Assembly: GCF_902635505.1 (NCBI RefSeq)
Contig: NC_045427.1
Span: 520,079,665 to 520,143,664, forward strand
Direction: 5' to 3'
DNA: 64,000 nucleotides
Source of the DNA: Sarcophilus harrisii
Lineage: Eukaryota; Chordata; Mammalia; Dasyuromorphia; Dasyuridae
Shown here one piece after another: positions 36,374 to 47,571 of the stretch; position 1 is the first letter of the stretch, and every line of letters starts with the position of its first letter. The notes beneath the pieces are model-generated. The model was not told the DNA's origin and ran no database searches. It saw nothing but the letters and a program-made list of their open reading frames with translations. The position numbers and the translations under genes were made by a program.

Positions 36374-36530
36374 GGGACAGCTAGATGGTGCAGTGGATAG
36401 AGCACCATCTCTGAAGTCTGGAGGACCTGAGTTCAATTCTGGTCTCAGACACTTAACACTTCCTAGCTGTGTGTTCCTGGGCAAGTCACTTAATTCCAAT
36501 TGTCTCAGGAAAAAAAGAAAAGGAAAGAAA
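36374..36530 (+). mobile_element. Marsupial tRNA-derived SINE, near consensus
   Basis: GGGACAGCTAGATGGTGCAG, GGAGGACCTGAGTTCAATTC, CTGGGCAAGTCACTTAATTC, A-rich tail. The flanks GTGCTCCAGG and CTGTTCCAGG look like a decayed target duplication. Confidence 0.9.
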
Positions 36531-37384
36531 ACTGTTCCAGGTTGAGCAGAAAGATTTTTTAGAGGGCAACCACCCCCTCACCCCCGACATTGGTTCAACA
36601 CTGTATATATCTTCTCCTTATCTTATTTCATGTCTTTATAGTACTATAATAATTTGGAGAATTCTTAAATCAAATTCTTGTTTTAAGAAACCCAAAATTT
36701 TTTGAATAATCTTCTTCTTTAGTAGCAAGGTTATTGCTATGACATGGTGAATTAAAACCAAGTTTTTGTACGTGACTTGAAATGGTTTTCCCAAAATACT
36801 TTTCAAAGAGCCTAAAGTGAACAATTGTGTTAGTTTATGCTTCCACTTGGTACATTCATCATAATCACATATTTAGCTCATTCTGTGAGATATTTGGAGT
36901 GCTATAAAGCTCTAGAGTATTTTGTTTCCAAGGAATTACTAGATAGTGTTCATTAATTGTGTATTTCCTTAGAAGAGATTTTCAATGGTCTATTCCTTAT
37001 CATCTTGAATGATGCTTGTGCCTTAAAATTTAAAACAGAAATATTCTCAAGAAACAAATTGCTTTTTAAGTTAAAAAAAAGTGTGTGATTTGAGCATCAG
37101 AATGCTCTTGAAATGAATAGAATTCAGAAGTTTTGATGCCATTAACTAGTTTTCTTGACATTGTATATTTTGCCAATTCTTAACTTTGTGATATTGGTTT
37201 TTCCCGAGGAGACAAGACAATAGGAATTGAATGATAAAATTTGCTTCTCTGCCAATATTTATGAAAGGTAGTATTGTCATTTTAAACACCTCTTATGCTT
37301 TTAAAATAGTACATAATAAAAATCAGTTACATATATTATCCTTAGTGATAATTTGGAGCATTCAATTGTAATTAAAGTTAATTT

Positions 37385-37620
37385 GACTACTGTACTATGA
37401 AATTATTATCTGAAAGCTGGAGAGTATCTAAGAGAGGACAACTTGAATGATGAAAGGTCTTGAGTCTATGTCATATGATGATTATTTGAAAGAAATGGGA
37501 ATATTTATCCTGGAGGAGGATGACTTTGTCGGGGACATGATAAATGTGTTCAAGTATTTGAAAGGTTGTCAAATGGAAGAGGTTCCACAAAACATGTTCT
37601 GCTTGTCCTTAGAAGTCAAA
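37385..37620 (+). mobile_element. L3/CR1 LINE 3' part
   Basis: CTGGAGAGTATCTAAGAGAGG, TTATTTGAAAGAAATGGGAAT, CTGGAGGAGGATGACTTTGT and TCAAGTATTTGAAAGGTTGTC match the CR1/L3 3' region. An L2 3' end in reverse adjoins (37,620-37,740: GTAAGCATTTAATAAGAACTT, ...TGGCTAAGCACTGGAGGC). Confidence 0.6.
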
Positions 37621-38649
37621 TCAGTAAGCATTTAATAAGAACTTGTGATGTACCGGCATTGGCTAAGCACTGGAGGCACAAAGAAAGGCAAGAAATAATT
37701 CCTGCCTTTAATAAGAAAGTTAGGAAGAAGGAAATTTTTCAGGAGAGAGATAATCAGCATAGTTTGGGGTTTCTTCCTCTTTTCTTTCATAGTTTCTTCC
37801 TCTTTTCTTTTCAGAGATGGCTTAAAACTATAGTGTATATGCCAGTCATTGATAGTTTAACAGTAAATCTGGGCTAAATAATATTATCAAGAGTCTAAAT
37901 TTTTAAAAGTTATTATATCTTGATAATTATGACATAAAAATATATTTTCAGATTTACATATACCTGACATAATATGAAATGCTATAACAAAGACATGAGA
38001 CTAAAATATCAAAAAGAACCTTGACATGGACATTTGGCTGAAGCAAACATAGTAATAAAGCACAGAGCATGTGAATGAAAATAGGGCCTTGAAGAACAAG
38101 TGTGTGTTTGGTCATATTGAATATTTTATAGTAAGCATCGTTGCCACACAGTGGAGATGGTTTGACACCCGAGTCATCTGATCCAAGATGCTCCAAGAAC
38201 AATCCTCATTTGTTTTGTAGGTTGAGATTGATCTGAACTTCAAGCTGCTTTAGAGCTTTGATGTTGTGATGTAACACTGTATTTTTGGAAAGACCTAATG
38301 ATAATTCACATTTATATACCATTTCAAGTTTTCAGGTATTTTCTTCAAAATAACTCTGAGGTTGATAGTACAAATATTGTTTGCTCATTTTACAGATTAG
38401 GAAACATATGACAGTATAGGGACAACACAGATTTAATTTACAAATGAATAAATGTCAGTTTAGCCATGTCAATTCTATTTAGTATAATACATAAAAGTAA
38501 TAGCATACATTTTGAAAAATTATTGGAGCTTTTTGTCAATGATACTGGTGAATTCTATACCTGACCAAACTTTGTTTGAGTTGGCTACCACTTTTCAGCT
38601 AATTCACCATATTTATTCAGGGATTCTCTTAGAATTTTTTTTTTTTGTT

Positions 38650-38885
38650 GTTGTTGTTGCAAGAGGCAGAGTGAATTATGATAGGATCTGGACTTGTGAT
38701 TTCATCTATATGGGAAATTACCAGTGAGGAAACTTATCTCTACCAATGCAGCTTTGGCAGTTAATCATCATAGAAAGTTGTCTGGAACACGGATAGGATA
38801 AATGACTTGCCCCTTGTTACATACCTATATATTAGAGGTGAAATTTGAACTTAGGATATCCTGACTCTGAAGCTAGCCTTCTATG
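38650..38885 (+). mobile_element. MAR1-type core-SINE
   Basis: (TTG)n then GGACTTGTGATTTCATCTA, TACCAATGCAGCTTTGGCAG, AATGACTTGCCCCTTGTTAC and ATCCTGACTCTGAAGCTAGCC. Confidence 0.75.
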
Positions 38886-39394
38886 TATTTTGTTGACTTT
38901 ATGAATTAGATACCTCAGGGAATTCTATGAATTCCAAAATTCCTGATGAGGGATGTGTGTCAGAAGTCTCCATAATCCTGGAGATAACTATATTGACATT
39001 GAAGAACACTTTCCTGTTTTACTACAAGTGATTTCCCTGACTATTTATTTGAGTATCATAAGATTTAGAACTTAAAGGGAAGATAGGATACTCCGGTATC
39101 TTCATTTTACAGATGAGGGAAACAAGACTTAAAGATGTTAAATGGTTTTCCTATTCTCATATATTCTCTTTGAAATCTGGGGTTTAAACTCAGGTTTCTG
39201 AACCCAAGTACAGGTAGATAGATAAATATCAATTATGAAAAAGATAATGGGTTTTACTTACTGCAAGCTCAGTATGAATCAGCAGTATGAGATGTGATAA
39301 CCCAAAAAACTAATGCAGTCTTGGATTGCATTAAAAAAAACAGTTTTCAGGAACAAGTGATAGCCCTATTGTGTTCTGAATTGTGATCTATTGT

Positions 39395-39610
39395 AATCAG
39401 ACCTCATCTGGAGTATTTTTTTAAATTTTGGGTGCCATGTTATAAGAGGGATATTGATAAACTGGAGAGTATCTAAGAGAACACAGCCAGGATGATGAAG
39501 GATCTTGAGCTTCTGTCATGTGATGGTTTGTTGAAAGAAATGGGAATATTTACTTGGAGGAAAGAAGTTTTTGCCCACAAAAATTTTAGTCTACTTAGGA
39601 TGAGAGGATA
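39395..39610 (+). mobile_element. L3/CR1 LINE 3' part, second copy
   Basis: It shares AACTGGAGAGTATCTAAGAGA and GTTTGTTGAAAGAAATGGGAA with the copy 2 kb upstream, in the same orientation. Confidence 0.55.
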
Positions 39611-40107
39611 AAATGGAACTGGAAATGTGGTTTTATTGCACCTTCGGCAGTGCCTGGGGCATTGAGAGGTGATGTGCATTGCCAAGATTCACAGTGCCAG
39701 TGTGTATAAGAGATGGGACATGAATCTAACTCAGAGATCAGCCCTTGGCTCACTATAGCTTGCTGCTTCACCATGCTGTACCTTGAAGGATATTACATTT
39801 CTTTTTCCCTTGTACAAGGGAGATATAAAATATATGGCTATATTGCAATTTCTTCTAGTTGAAGAAAAATGGAGTTAAGTGACACACTGGGCAGCTGACT
39901 TGAGAGAATTTTACTATTAAAATATTGACAAATTATGATTATTAACATAAATAAATGATGGGCTTTTAAAGGTGATATTCTATAAAAATATAAAGCCAAT
40001 ATTTATTACTAAATGTATATGTCTGCTACAATCTACCTTTATATTTATAAAAGCCTCATAGATTTACCTGATGTTAAAATAAATCGTCTCTTCTATTTTC
40101 TTTTCAG

Positions 40108-40137
40108 ATGTATCCTTCTGTAATGGAAGATGATTGA
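40108..40137 (+). promoter_or_regulatory. Upstream ORFs overlapping DENND4A start
   Basis: ATG at 40,108 encodes Met-Tyr-Pro-Ser-Val-Met-Glu-Asp-Asp and stops at TGA 40,135-40,137, five bases past the start codon of the main frame. The internal ATG at 40,123 has G at -3 and G at +4, a stronger context than the first. The main ATG has A at -3 but A at +4. Ribosomes using either upstream ATG would pass the DENND4A start, so output would rely on leaky scanning. Seen in sequence; effect inferred. Confidence 0.6.
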
Positions 40138-40440
40138 AAACAAAGGGCCTCGTGTGGCTGACTATTTTGTTGTGGCAGGGTTGACTGATATTTCTAAGCC
40201 TCTTGAAGAGGAAATTCACTTCAATGATGCATGCCATAAAATAGCTAAACCAAAAGAACCTATCACAGATGTGACAGTTATTATTAAGTCTCTTGGGGAA
40301 GAAGTACCAAAGGGTTATACATGTATTGATGTTACCCCAGCTGGATTGTCAGCAGATCTCAATAATGGAAGCCTTGTTGGGCCACAGATCTACCTTTGTT
40401 ATAGAAGAGGAAGAGATAAGCCTCCACTCACTGATTTGGG
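40108..40440 (+). CDS. DENND4A: DENND4A first coding exon (residues 1-104)
   Basis: DENN domain-containing 4A is an exchange factor that loads GTP on the Rab GTPase RAB10 in membrane traffic. It was first described as a MYC-promoter-binding protein. The exon opens after CTTTTCAG at 40,108 with 22 bases of 5'UTR. The start ATG at 40,130 gives [13 protein letters not shown], the N-terminus of the vertebrate DENND4A protein as I recall it; the paralogue DENND4C reads clearly differently from residue 21 on. The coding part is 311 nt. It ends in phase 2 within Gly104, before donor GTATGT. From about residue 45 it begins the MABP beta-prism domain ([13 protein letters not shown]...PQIYLCYRR). Two out-of-frame ATGs (40,108 and 40,123) precede the start and overlap it. 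Confidence 0.95.
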
Positions 40441-42915
40441 GTATGTGTTTTTTAAAAAGTATTATGGATAGCATTAAAAATGCAAGTTGTAGAATTTAAA
40501 TATTTTGTTAGTTAATAGAACTGGTAGAAAGATTTTCCTATCCTATTTACTTTTTTTTTTTTTTTTTTTTTTGGACATTTTCTTCTTATTCATTGCCTTC
40601 TTCCATTCTAGGTATCCACTGATGTCGTTTGTTATCATCCCTGGGGTTAGAGAGAAAGCATCTGATTAGCTAATGTATACTAAAGTGTAAATGACTTATT
40701 GTTATCTCTCCTGGTTTTGAATTTTGAAAAAGTACCACCTGCCAGGCCTTGGTTTAATAATAGTAGAATCTGAGGTGTCATTGGGGAAAATTTATTTGGG
40801 GTGAGTTCAGAAGGAGAAGTGGGGATAGGTATGCTTTAGTGCTATCTTTGTTTTGAACAGGTTAGATAAGCTTGTAAGGACTCTTAAGGCAATCTTTTAT
40901 TTGATGGGAAATGAAGGGGGAGCATGATAATTACTATTATAAGTGATCATTAAAAATTAGAAACCCTACCTTGTGAATGAGTAATTAGCCTTATTTTGCT
41001 TGGCCTCTGGGGAGGGCGTAGTGGTTGATGAATGTAACAGAACTTCTGCACAATTTGAGCTGAACCAGACAAGGTCTAGAGTTCCTCTCGCTGCTTTATT
41101 AGTGGAGATTTGTATCCTGAGATCTAGACCTGGATATATAAGCTGAACTAGATAATCTTTATGGTTATCTTTTAACCTTGAGATTCTCTTTTTTTCTTGA
41201 CTAATTTTACTCAAACTCTTGAATTCAAAGAATTTCTTCCTGATTAATGCAAATTAAAATTTCCTTGGTTACTAAAGTTGAATGTGAATGTTTTCCCCAC
41301 ATATTTTAATGTTTAATTTTTTCTGAAGAAATGAGAATGAATTAAAGACCTCCTTAAATTCATTCTTGCATTATGATTTTCTGGTTTTATTCCTTCTATG
41401 GCAAAACAATTAAGTTGAGCAATTATTTGTCTTTTTACTCTGTACGTTAGGATTTGATTACAACTTTTAAAATAGTTTCAAAGTGACTTCTATTGCTGTT
41501 TTGTTATATTTAAAATGTTAAACATTTAGCAAATATGTCTTTATTAAAGTGAATCAATTATTCATATTCTTGCAGCTCCGAAGAGCTAAGGACAAATGGT
41601 CTTAAAACCTCAGGACACCTTGCTTTTATTGTGGCCCCTAAACAAAATTTTATGATTCTCTTGTGTTGCACAAGAAAATTTACCATTATTTACCACTAGA
41701 GGAGAAGGCTTCCCTCTGTTCTTTTAGGAACAAGTTATCTCCTTGCAACTCTGGAGAGGAATTTTTTGGTTATAGAGTGCAAAATTTAGTGAAAGTAGAA
41801 GAATTACATTAATTGGTAGACAAGTACACCCAAAGCACTTATTTGGGGATTCGGCCTGAGGGAAAGAATGCAAATAATTATAAAATACAAGTCATGCCTT
41901 TAAGCAGTTTTCAATATAGTTGGAGTAACAAGATATATGAAAAGTTACATGCCAACAGAAGAATTAAATAACATCTGTAAAAAAAAAAAAGGAATTAAAT
42001 AACATTATTAGATAATAACTTAAGATGTCACCAGGCATATGATTCTTCAACAATTTAGTATTGTGTCATACAGAGCAGCAGAATATAGTGCAAAAAGCCC
42101 TGTGTTAGGAATCAGGAGTTTCATATCTGTTACTTTATCCACCTGGGCCTCAGTTTCCCCATCTGTAAAATGAAGAAATTAGGCAAGGTGATCCTTATCT
42201 TCACGCAATTAGACTAAATTTACACAGATGTAAATTTACACAGGGCTAAAATGCACAGATGTATTTAAAGAAATACATCAGTTTTCAGGTGAAAGTCTTC
42301 TCTATCTTCTTAACTTCCCATGATTTATAGGATGCCAAAGGATAAATGGCATTTCTCAAAGCATTATGCAGTTTGCATCCTTATACTATAGCTCAGAACT
42401 TCCTCTTTTGTTGAATCAGTTGAAAGGAAGAATAGATGCATCCTTTAATTTCCAACATTCTTATGTTTACTAATACTAGCTAACTGAGCCAGTAGCATCA
42501 GGCCAGACAGTATTGGTAGGAGAACCAATTAAAAATGCCCTAACAGTGAAGTCAACAATATAGTTATGTATCTTTCATGGTGTGCAATTTTTACCCATCT
42601 AAAATGCACTCATCTAGCATCCTGTAGATAGTATTCATTAATTTTATTATTATAGGGTTAAAAATTAATGCTTTAATTCTTTATTATTGCTCTTGTTATT
42701 TTGCTATTGTCTTAAAATATATTGACTTTAGATTCATTTTATAATTTCATTGTTTTAATTTTCATTTTCTACATGAGGAAATATACTTATTTCTATAATT
42801 TTCCTTCAAATTAAAAATGAAATACTAAAATTTTACTAATTTTGCTGGTTTCATGTATTAAAAGATCATGGTGTTCTGTTTATTTATGGAAGATTTGCTT
42901 GTGTTTAAATTGTAG
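40441..42915 (+). other. DENND4A: Intron between coding exons 1 and 2
   Basis: 2,475 bp, GTATGT...TTGTAG. Holds a T-run at 40,552-40,572, arm A of the inverted repeat (41,766-41,955), a poly(A) run near 41,980, a worn MIR at 42,075-42,200 (CAGTTTCCCCATCTGTAAAATG), and otherwise AT-rich sequence without recognisable features. TAATGCAAATTAA at about 41,246 contains an octamer motif, not interpreted further. Confidence 0.8.
41766..41955 (+). repeat. Inverted repeat arm A (190 bp)
   Basis: From TTGGTTATAGAGTGCAAAAT to AAAAGTTACATGCCA. By hand comparison the reverse complement of 44,654-44,841 differs at about seven bases and one single-base gap, roughly 96% identity. No tRNA-like head, poly(A) or terminal inverted repeat is visible, so it matches no common marsupial SINE I know. 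Confidence 0.9.
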
Positions 42916-43165
42916 GGTCTTATATGACTGGAAAGAAAGAATAAAACAAGGCTGTGAAATTATTCAGACTACTCCATATGGTCGCCCTGCAACTATTAGT
43001 GGCAGTACCTCATCACAAAGAATTTATGTCACTTACAGGAGGGCCTCTGAGAGCATGACGCAAAATACACTAGCTGTCACAGATATCTGTATTATCATAC
43101 CCAGTAAAGGAGAAAGTCCACCACATACATTTTGCAAAGTTGACAAGAATCTCAATAATAGTATG
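42916..43165 (+). CDS. DENND4A: DENND4A coding exon 2 (residues 104-187)
   Basis: Acceptor AAATTGTAG|G and donor ATG|GTAAGT. 250 nt, entering in phase 2 (completing Gly104) and leaving in phase 0 after Met187. It reads Val-Leu-Tyr-Asp-Trp-Lys-Glu-Arg, then the middle of the MABP domain ([12 protein letters not shown]) and [14 protein letters not shown]. The stretch [13 protein letters not shown]...DKNLNNSM repeats the pattern [13 protein letters not shown]...LNNGS of exon 1, showing the internal repeat of the beta-prism fold. The exon is flanked on both sides by the arms of an inverted repeat (41,766-41,955 and 44,654-44,841). Confidence 0.95.
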
Positions 43166-43387
43166 GTAAGTATCTCTTTTTGTATCTAATAAATTAGATC
43201 ACAAATCATTTTGGTCATAGTCATGAAGATTGTCTACTAAGGTATGAAGTTGTTGGAATATATGTTTGTACAATTACTTCTATTGATAATAATAATATGA
43301 ATGTTTTGAAACCCTGAAAAAAATTTGTCTTTCTATTTTGCTGATATAATGAAATGTTGCTTTCATATGAAGATTTAAATACTTCTT

Positions 43388-44328
43388 TTTTATTTATTTA
43401 TTATAATAACTTTTTATTGACATAGCCCATGCCAGGGTAATTTTTTTACAACATTATCCCTTGCACTTACTTCTGTTCCGATTTTTCCCTCCCACCCTCC
43501 ACCCCCTCCCCTAGATGGCAAGCAGTCCTATATATGTTGAATATGTCGTAGTAGATCCTAGATACAATATATGTGTGCAGAAACAAACAGTGTTCTTGTT
43601 GCACAGGGAGAATTGGATTCAGAAGGTAAAAATAACCCAGGAAGAAAAACAAAAATGCAAACAGTTTACATTCATTTCCCAGTGTTTTGTTTTTTTTTTT
43701 TCCTTTGGGTGTAGCTGCTTCTGTCCATCATTGATCAATTGAAACTGAATTAGGTCTCTTTGTCGAAGAAATCCACTTCCATCAGATTACATCTTCATAC
43801 AGTATCGTTGTTGACGTATATAATGATCTCTTGGTTCTGCTCATTTCACTTAGCATCAGTTCATGCAAGTCTCTCCAAGTCTCTCTGTATTCATCCTGCT
43901 GGTCATTTCTTACAGAACAATAATATTCCATAACATTCATATACCACAATTTACCCAACCATTCTCCAATTGATGGGCATCCATTCATTTTCTAGTTTCT
44001 AGCCACTACAAACAGGGCTGCCACAAACATTTTGGCACATATAGGTCCCTTTCCCTTCTTTAGTATCTTCTTGGGGTATAAGCCCAGTAGTAGCACTGCT
44101 GGGTCAAAGGGTATGCACAGTTTGGTAACTTTTTGGGCATAATTCCAGATTGCTCTCCAGAATGGTTGGATTCGTTCACAACTCCACCAACAATGTATCA
44201 GTGTCCCAGTTTTCCCGCATCCCCTCCAACAATCATTATTTTTTCCTGTCATCTTAGCCAATCTGACAGGTGTGTAGTGGTATCTCAGAGTTGTCTTAAT
44301 TTGCATTTCTCTGATTAATAGTGATTTG
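43388..44328 (-). mobile_element. L1 insertion, 941 bp, with 16-bp target duplication
   Basis: 5'-truncated L1 covering the ORF2 end and 3'UTR. It is bordered by perfect 16-bp duplications GATTTAAATACTTCTT (43,372-43,387 and 44,329-44,344). On the minus strand it reads [19 protein letters not shown], the cysteine-rich C-terminal motif of L1 ORF2, and further on NGCPSIGEWLG. The perfect duplication marks a relatively recent event. It lies antisense to DENND4A, 220 bp after coding exon 2. Confidence 0.9.
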
Positions 44329-44653
44329 GATTTAAATACTTCTTAAAGTCTAGTCTTTATTTTAGGGAAGTAACTGAGTTGTGATCTAAGAAGGAACTTT
44401 TCTAAAATACCTTTTAAATTTCTTTCTTCATATAGCTAAATTAAACTCTCTAGCAATACTTAAATTAATACCTGGTCACAATGTTTAAAAGTCTCACCTT
44501 TATTACTTTTTTAAAAAGTATGTATTTTTTTTAATTTAAAAAGATAGGTTTTGGTGGTAAAATTAGGTGTTTGGATTTTTTCCCCCCACTCTGGAAATTG
44601 CTACTTAGCATATTAGCTGCAATCAGAGATCTATTTGTTCTGTACCTAATGAG

Positions 44654-44841
44654 TGGCAGTAACTTTTCATATATCTTGTTACTCCAACTATTTTGAAAAC
44701 TGCTTAAAGATGTGACTTGTATTTTATAATTATTTGCATCCTCTCCCTCAGGCCGAATCCCCAAATAAGTGCTTTGGGTGTACTTGTCTACCAATTAATG
44801 TAATTCTTCTAGTTTCACTAAATTTTGCACTCTATAACCAA
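44654..44841 (-). repeat. Inverted repeat arm B (188 bp)
   Basis: Reverse-complement partner of 41,766-41,955. Its right edge is followed by a direct repeat of its own end: TTGCACTCTATAACCAAAGGA at 44,825-44,845 and TTGCACTCTATAACTCAAAGG at 44,856-44,876. 2.7 kb separates the arms. Confidence 0.9.
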
Positions 44842-46799
44842 AGGATTATATAATATTGCACTCTATAACTCAAAGGATAGAGAAAAGAAAGAATTGATAA
44901 AAATAATGAGAATCCAAAGCTAATTTTATGGGCCTAAACATATTTTTAAAACAGTAAAATGGATGCAGGAATAAATTTTTAACTATCACATAATTAGCTA
45001 TGCAGTCATGGAAGTGCATGAAAAACTTCAGAATCCTTTGTATAAATATATTGGGGAAAATGTTAAGACAATGAAACATTTGCAAATAATGCCAAATATT
45101 AATAACAAAAATTGTAATCAAGAAGATATCAACAAGTATTGAGCCATGTACCTACCTGTTCATCTTCATAAAATGTTTACAAAACTGTTACCACCAGTAT
45201 TAGTTACTTAGAGAAAGAATAACTCCAAATGGAAAAGCCATCCAATATGAACTCAAAAATTACAAATTTCAGAATTGTTCTTTATAGGCAGATGGTTTTT
45301 AAAAATCAGCAGCCATTAAGATACTCCATTCCTAGAACCCTCTAGGAATTATGCCATGTTCATTTAGTCCCAGTGTGATTGACAACTTAAAATCTTAAGG
45401 AGAGAGGTCATGGTGTTTTTGTATTCTGAAAATGACCATTTGCAATATTCAAGAGTTTTAAAAATGTTTATAGTAGCAATGGTATTTTATACTCTACCAA
45501 CAAATTGAGTCTAACATAACTGACAGATTGTAAATGATGTACTATATATTCAGAATGTGTAATCTCATACAAAATATATGTTTTTCCACTTTAGGTTTGT
45601 ATCTACTCTGTGGCTGCCTTGATTCAAATTCAAAGTGAATTGATTTCTTTATTATTAAGAACTATTTCTGTAGATTATATCTCTCTTACTATATTCCCTG
45701 GTCTGGGTTCCACAGTTTATCAAAAATTCTAGATTTGCTTAAGACATTGGAATACCCATCTGATGAAATGAGCAAATGTTCTCTTTATTTTCTCAAATCT
45801 AATCTAAATCCACTGTTGGCCTAGAGGGTTCATATTGCAAAATAAGTGGAAGTTATTAACCCATTTTGTTTGAATTTCAGTCTGTTGAGTTCGGGGAGGG
45901 GTTCCATTATTGTTGTTGTTTTATTTTTATCATTGAGTGGGTTGTTCCTCAAAAATTGTTGTTCTCTGCCTTATCTTGTACATCATTCATTGATTCAATC
46001 ACTTATTTTTTTTTTTACCAACTCTTTATTGTTATTACAATCTATTATTGTCCCCTTCCAGCATCCCTTTGCCTATATTGTGAGGAAGTTGATAAAAAAT
46101 ATTGTAAAGAATTTCTAGCATATTCACTCTTTGACTCTCTGCTTTCCCTCCAAGCCGATGTCTGACTTTATTATAAACTAGAAATTGCCCTGGTTTTAGA
46201 GATGGTTATTTCTAACCAGCAAACAACTATCAAATAGTTACATCTTTTAGCAGCTTTTGATATCACTGATTTTGAGGAAAGGTTGGTTTATTTTAGATCT
46301 TTGGCAGAACTGGATGAAGTTTATTTACAGTGGTTGCTTACCTCTTTTTCTAAGAGGAACCAAAAAATGGTTTGTTTTTTTAGTTTATTTTATTGTTTTG
46401 TTTTATTATTGTACTTTTGGAGGTTCCAAGAAGGAAGTTCTGATTCTTTCTCACACTTGTCCAGTATATATTAGGCAGCATTGTAGATATGAAGGTGAAT
46501 TTACAGAGAGAACTCCTGATCCCAACCATTTATTGGATGATTAACTAGTTACAACAAAAGTTAGTTGATTCTGTTGTGATTATAACACCAAAACTTTCCT
46601 TGAACAAGATTGGTGTTGTGAAACATTGTAAATACTGCCATACTAAATTAATGTGTTGATCTGTTTTCCCAAACTGCTTTTTTTTTTCCTCTTTAAATTG
46701 TTGTTATAAGAGATGGCTCCTGAGTATGGTTTGGGGCATGATAGGTTCAAAAATGAAGGTGATATAAAAACAAAAGATACCAGTTTTTTTAAAAGCTTG

Positions 46800-47275
46800 T
46801 GGCTAATTTAGGCCTTCATCCCCTCTTGCCCTACACTATTGGAATAGCCCCCTGATTATGCATCCATATCCTTTTATTCACTCCATTCTCAGCAAAATGT
46901 TAATCCTGAATCAGAGTCTCTGATTGGGCCCCTTTGTTCAAGGTGCTCCACTGGTTCCCTATTGCCTCTCAAATAAAATATGAGATCCTAAGTTGGGTAT
47001 TTAGAGTTCCCCATAATGTAGTCCTAACCTACTGTTCCAGTCTGCTTCATATTATTCCTTATCATGTCTTCTGTGTTGCAGGCAGACTGCCCATTCTATG
47101 CACACTAAAGTCCACTTTCCCACCTTTGTCCAGGGTGGCCTCTGCCTAGAGTACCCTGTCTCTTCACTCCATCCCACGGCTCATGTCTGGGTTCCCTTCA
47201 TGTTCAGATGCTGCCTTCTGTCTGAGGCATTTCCTGACTCTTCTTGCAATTTCTTCATTATAGATTTTATATTTA
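46800..47275 (+). mobile_element. L2 LINE, 3' part
   Basis: Sense L2: GGTGCTCCACTGGTTCCCTA, TTGCCTCTCAAATAAAATATG, CCTACTGTTCCAGTCTGCTT, CTCTGCCTAGAGTACCCTGTC and TGAGGCATTTCCTGACTC. Confidence 0.75.
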
Positions 47276-47571
47276 CATATTTATAAATATGATGTAGTAG
47301 ATATAGCACTAGATTTAGAGACAGGAAGATCTGGATTCAAATCCAGGCTCTGATAATTATTCTAGTTATCTCTAGAGCCATTGGGATAGTTGAAAGAAAT
47401 CAATATTGTCTCTGAGCTTTGTCACTCACTGCCTGTGTTATCTTGAGCAGGTCATCCAACCTCTCTGTGCCTTAGTTTCCTCACAGGCAAAAGGAGAGGG
47501 TAGTATCTGGTGATCTCTAAGGTACCTTCTAGCTCTAAATCTATATTCCTGCATGCCTGTGTTTATTTCAT

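Larger units (their letters stand above)
26125..40107 (+). other. DENND4A: Intron preceding first coding exon
   Basis: This 14-kb stretch is without a coding gene. Repeats are listed separately. 26,990-27,150, 30,440-31,300, 35,600-36,370, 36,540-37,380 and 37,820-38,290 hold nothing I recognise. Worn MIR cores lie at 27,160-27,330, 27,370-27,450, 38,290-38,420 and 39,060-39,220. A worn MAR1/MIR end lies at 39,615-39,790. If the candidate exon is not real, this merges with the upstream intron into one of about 38.7 kb. Confidence 0.55.

Noticed and set aside
37745-37815. Possible exon acceptor with duplicated TTTCTTCCTCTTTTCTTT
   Set aside because: A tandem duplication of a pyrimidine-rich stretch makes an acceptor-like site, but no matching donor or conserved frame follows.
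41573-41600. Acceptor-like TTCTTGCAG followed by a GT
   Set aside because: Too short a putative exon, poor donor, and it would break the DENND4A frame.
43992-44306. 104-codon minus-strand frame with Cys/His motif
   Set aside because: It is the C-terminal part of L1 ORF2 in the truncated insertion at 43,388-44,328.
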